This document shows, piece by piece, positions 6,462-8,062 of a stretch of DNA of 8,062 bases. How positions within the stretch are numbered: the stretch's first letter is position 1; each line of letters starts with the position of its first letter. Origin of the DNA: Chitinophagaceae bacterium (GTDB lineage: Bacteria > Bacteroidota > Bacteroidia > Chitinophagales > Chitinophagaceae); NCBI GenBank assembly GCA_016786525.1, contig JAEUVW010000422.1:1-8062 (forward strand), read 5' to 3'. The notes below the pieces were generated by a model. It had not been told where the DNA came from. It did no database searches and saw only the letters and a list, made by a program, of their open reading frames with translations. The position numbers were made by a program, and so were the translations under genes.

Positions 6462-6494
6462 ATTGCAGTTTTGAACGTATAATTTTTATCTTTG
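6462..6494 (+). promoter_or_regulatory. Bacteroidota-type promoter for the small membrane protein and glycosyltransferase
   Basis: TATCTTTG at 6487-6494 matches the Bacteroidota -7 consensus TAnnTTTG exactly. ATTG at 6462-6465 can serve as the -33 element with 21 bases between the two, within the usual range. Transcription would start near 6500, leaving a leader of only about 15 bases before the ATG at 6516. The same 89-base gap must carry the histidine kinase promoter on the other strand, where only weak matches were seen. Confidence 0.65.
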
Positions 6495-6515
6495 TCCCTG
6501 CAAATTAAATTCATA

Positions 6516-6734
6516 ATGAGTTCTCAATTCAACTACCAGGAGCACGAAATAGCAAATAACGCCGATATCGAAGATAACAAACCTTCGAAATCCAGGTTTT
6601 TATTCCTGTTGTTCTTCTTTGGATTTTTTATCTTTTGCTGGTCCGGTTGCTATAAACTGTATGAGCACCGTTTCCAGAATAACGAAGACATAAAAGTTCC
6701 CGACAATACCCTTTACGAACCTAAGTACAAGTAG
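6516..6734 (+). CDS. Hypothetical 72-residue single-pass membrane protein
   Basis: Not recognised as a member of any family. The first 27 residues are polar and acidic, ending in a basic patch KPSKSR. Residues 28-45 are a very aromatic membrane segment (FLFLLFFFGFFIFCWSGC) and the last 27 residues are polar (KLYEHRFQNNEDI, then VPDNTLYEPKYK). The basic patch before the segment suggests the N-terminus is cytoplasmic and the C-terminus outside. Two cysteines (C41, C45) lie at the outer end of the segment; the context WSGC is a poor lipobox and sits too far from the N-terminus for a signal peptide. The start is the ATG at 6516, after a good promoter; an in-frame TTG at 6492 lies inside the -7 element and cannot be the start. 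It is 21 bases ahead of the glycosyltransferase and almost certainly cotranscribed with it. Confidence 0.7.
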   Translation: MSSQFNYQEHEIANNADIEDNKPSKSRFLFLLFFFGFFIFCWSGCYKLYEHRFQNNEDIKVPDNTLYEPKYK

Positions 6735-6755
6735 TAATTTGCAACTTGTATCTAA

Positions 6756-7808
6756 ATGATTATCACCGCTCAGGACACTGCTGTTGTCATTCTCAGCTAT
6801 AATGGCAAAAAGTGGCACGAGCTTTTTCTCCCGCTTATTGTTTCCGAATCGTCGTCCGGGTACAGCGTTGTCGTGGTAGACAATGCTTCCACAGACGATA
6901 CGGCAGACTATATACGCACGCAGTTCCCATCCGTGGCATTGCTGCAGATCCCTGTCAACAAAGGCTTCGCTCATGGCTATGCCGAAGCCCTGAAGCAGAT
7001 CAGCGCTAAGTATTATGTGCTCCTCAGTGCAGACTTTGAAGTAACGCCCGGCTGGTTCGGCCCCCTGCACCATGCTATGGAAACCATCCCGGGCCTGGCC
7101 GCCTGCCAGCCCAAGATCCGGTACTGGCGCGAACGTGAGCAATTTGAATATGCCGGGGCAGCCGGCGGTTTCAAAGACAACCTCGGCTACATGTTCTGCC
7201 GTGGCCGTATCCTCGATGAGATCGAAACCGATACCGGGCAGTATAACGATAATATAGAAATATTCTGGGCCTCCGGCGGATGCCTGTTTGTCCGTGCAGA
7301 GGCTTACCATGAAGTAGGGGGGCTGGATGCCGATTTCTATGCGCATATGGAAGAGATAGACCTGTGCTGGCGGCTGAAAAATGCCGGGTACCGGATCGGG
7401 TACATCGGCAGCTCCACCGTCTTCCATGTTGGGGGTAGCGTCATCAGTTACGGCAGCCCGCAAAAACTGTTTTACAATTTCCGGAACAGCCTGGTCCTGT
7501 TGTTGAAAAATGAAACCTTCCTGCGCCTGCTCTGGCTATTCCCGTTCAGGCTGGTGCTCGACGGTATTGCCGGCCTGCATTTCCTGCTGCAGGGCAAGCG
7601 GGTGGAATGCCTGACCGTCATCAAGGCACACTTTAAGTTTTATGGTTCCCTGGGTACCTGGCTGCGGCACCGCAAGGCCGCCAGGAGCATTGTATCCGCG
7701 GCGCCGAATAAGGCTGCCATCTACAAGGGCAGTATCATCTGGCAATACTTCCTGAAGCGTAAGCGCAGGTTTGATCAGCTGGACTGGCCGGTCAAACCGC
7801 TTTCTTAA
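6756..7808 (+). CDS. Glycosyltransferase family 2, WbbL-like
   Basis: A 350-residue GT-A fold transferase that passes a sugar from an activated nucleotide donor to a lipid-linked or polysaccharide acceptor on the cytoplasmic face of the membrane. The N-terminal domain shows AVVILSYNG (9-17), the nucleotide-binding VVVVDNASTDDTADYI (38-53), VNKGFAHGYAEAL (67-79) and the DxD-position segment LLSADFEV (89-96). Acceptor-side motifs are ASGGCLFVRAEAY (172-184) and the base-containing MEEIDLCWRLKNAGY (198-212), with E199, E200 and D202. This order is typical of rhamnosyltransferase-like GT2 enzymes (WbbL/RfbF group). Residues 240-280 contain hydrophobic and amphipathic helices and the tail is strongly basic (KRKRRF), fitting attachment to the membrane surface. 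The sugar and acceptor cannot be told from sequence. The metal-site motif reads SAD rather than the commoner NPD or NDD; D93 is kept. Confidence 0.92.
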   Translation: MIITAQDTAVVILSYNGKKWHELFLPLIVSESSSGYSVVVVDNASTDDTADYIRTQFPSVALLQIPVNKGFAHGYAEALKQISAKYYVLLSADFEVTPGWFGPLHHAMETIPGLAACQPKIRYWREREQFEYAGAAGGFKDNLGYMFCRGRILDEIETDTGQYNDNIEIFWASGGCLFVRAEAYHEVGGLDADFYAHMEEIDLCWRLKNAGYRIGYIGSSTVFHVGGSVISYGSPQKLFYNFRNSLVLLLKNETFLRLLWLFPFRLVLDGIAGLHFLLQGKRVECLTVIKAHFKFYGSLGTWLRHRKAARSIVSAAPNKAAIYKGSIIWQYFLKRKRRFDQLDWPVKPLS

Positions 7809-7839
7809 AAGGTTAAAAATCACAAATAAAGGCATTAGT

Positions 7840-7872
7840 TTTATCGGGGCTGATTGAATAGTAATACTTTTG
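7840..7872 (+). promoter_or_regulatory. Bacteroidota-type promoter upstream of the PHP phosphatase gene
   Basis: TACTTTTG at 7865-7872 is an exact match to TAnnTTTG. The best -33 candidate is TTTA at 7840-7843 (one mismatch to TTTG), 21 bases upstream. The start codon at 7898 lies 25 bases after the -7 element. No terminator was seen between the glycosyltransferase stop (7808) and this site, so read-through from upstream is also possible. Confidence 0.5.
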
Positions 7873-7897
7873 TCAGCGAATATTGTAAAAACAGTAT

Positions 7898-8062
7898 ATG
7901 TTTTCATTTTTTAAGAAAAAGGAAAAAACAAGCCGTCCCGTACCCACTTATCATGTTCCCGACTTTTCTTTTCTCGGGGGCGATATGCACAGCCACCTGG
8001 TACCCGGTATTGACGATGGTTCCCAATCGCTCGAAGACAGTGTTGCCTTTATCACTGAGCTC
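7898..8062 (+). CDS. PHP-domain tyrosine-protein phosphatase, YwqE/CpsB family (3' end outside window)
   Basis: Only the first 55 codons are in the window. After a short basic, polar N-terminus (FFKKKEKTSRP) comes GGDMHSHLVPGIDDGSQS at about residues 27-44, the hallmark metal-binding start of PHP-superfamily manganese-dependent phosphotyrosine phosphatases (CpsB/Wzb-unrelated type, YwqE). In it the HSH pair (H31, H33) and D39-D40 supply metal ligands. In other bacteria these enzymes dephosphorylate the tyrosine kinase that controls capsule or exopolysaccharide chain synthesis, which fits the glycosyltransferase just upstream. Full-length relatives have about 240-260 residues. It has its own likely promoter. 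Confidence 0.88.
   Translation, partial: MFSFFKKKEKTSRPVPTYHVPDFSFLGGDMHSHLVPGIDDGSQSLEDSVAFITEL

Noticed and set aside
6636..6653. Lipoprotein signal in the 72-residue membrane protein (WSGC)
   Set aside because: The cysteine is at residue 45, W at -3 is atypical, and a polar acidic region of 27 residues precedes the hydrophobic stretch; a plain transmembrane segment fits better.
6600..7463. 287-codon open frame on the minus strand
   Set aside because: Overlaps the well-supported glycosyltransferase and the small membrane protein; no domain can be recognised in it.

Overview
The window looks like chromosomal DNA of a member of the Bacteroidota, most likely the Chitinophagaceae; the family is an inference from protein style. 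The supporting signs are: two good matches to the Bacteroidota promoter -7 element TAnnTTTG (6487-6494 and 7865-7872); almost no Shine-Dalgarno sequences before the start codons; a YfiT/DinB-type putative bacillithiol transferase; a 'KETAHQLGTP' type histidine kinase; and a YwqE/CpsB-type PHP phosphatase. No transposase, phage, CRISPR, tRNA or rRNA gene was seen.

Layout. (1) 2-670, +: the C-terminal half of tyrosyl-tRNA synthetase, cut by the window edge. (2) 671-1553: about 880 non-coding bases between two convergent genes. They hold three diverged copies of a composite repeat of about 170-220 bp, built from alternating direct and inverted copies of a 19-bp element (GTCATCCCGCAGGGATCTG type). 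(3) 1554-2093, -: DinB/YfiT-like metal enzyme. (4) 2193-2588, +: small lysine-rich probable lipoprotein with an 11/22-residue LEA-like repeat. (5) 2607-2640: hairpin terminator shared by the lipoprotein gene and fabD. (6) 6426-2660, -: three genes in one direction, read as sensor histidine kinase, then an FAD-dependent UDP-galactopyranose-mutase-like oxidoreductase, then fabD. (7) 6516-8062, +: a divergent set with a 72-residue single-pass membrane protein, a family 2 glycosyltransferase 21 bp downstream, and the start of a PHP-domain tyrosine phosphatase.

How they fit together. TyrRS and FabD are housekeeping enzymes. The flavoenzyme, the glycosyltransferase and the PHP phosphatase all belong to families common in surface-polysaccharide synthesis, so the right half of the window may be the edge of a capsule/exopolysaccharide region. 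The histidine kinase has no response regulator beside it. All proteins fall into recognisable families except the 72-residue membrane protein. I found no clear new defence or mobile system. The most unusual object is the repeat block between tyrS and the DinB-like gene.
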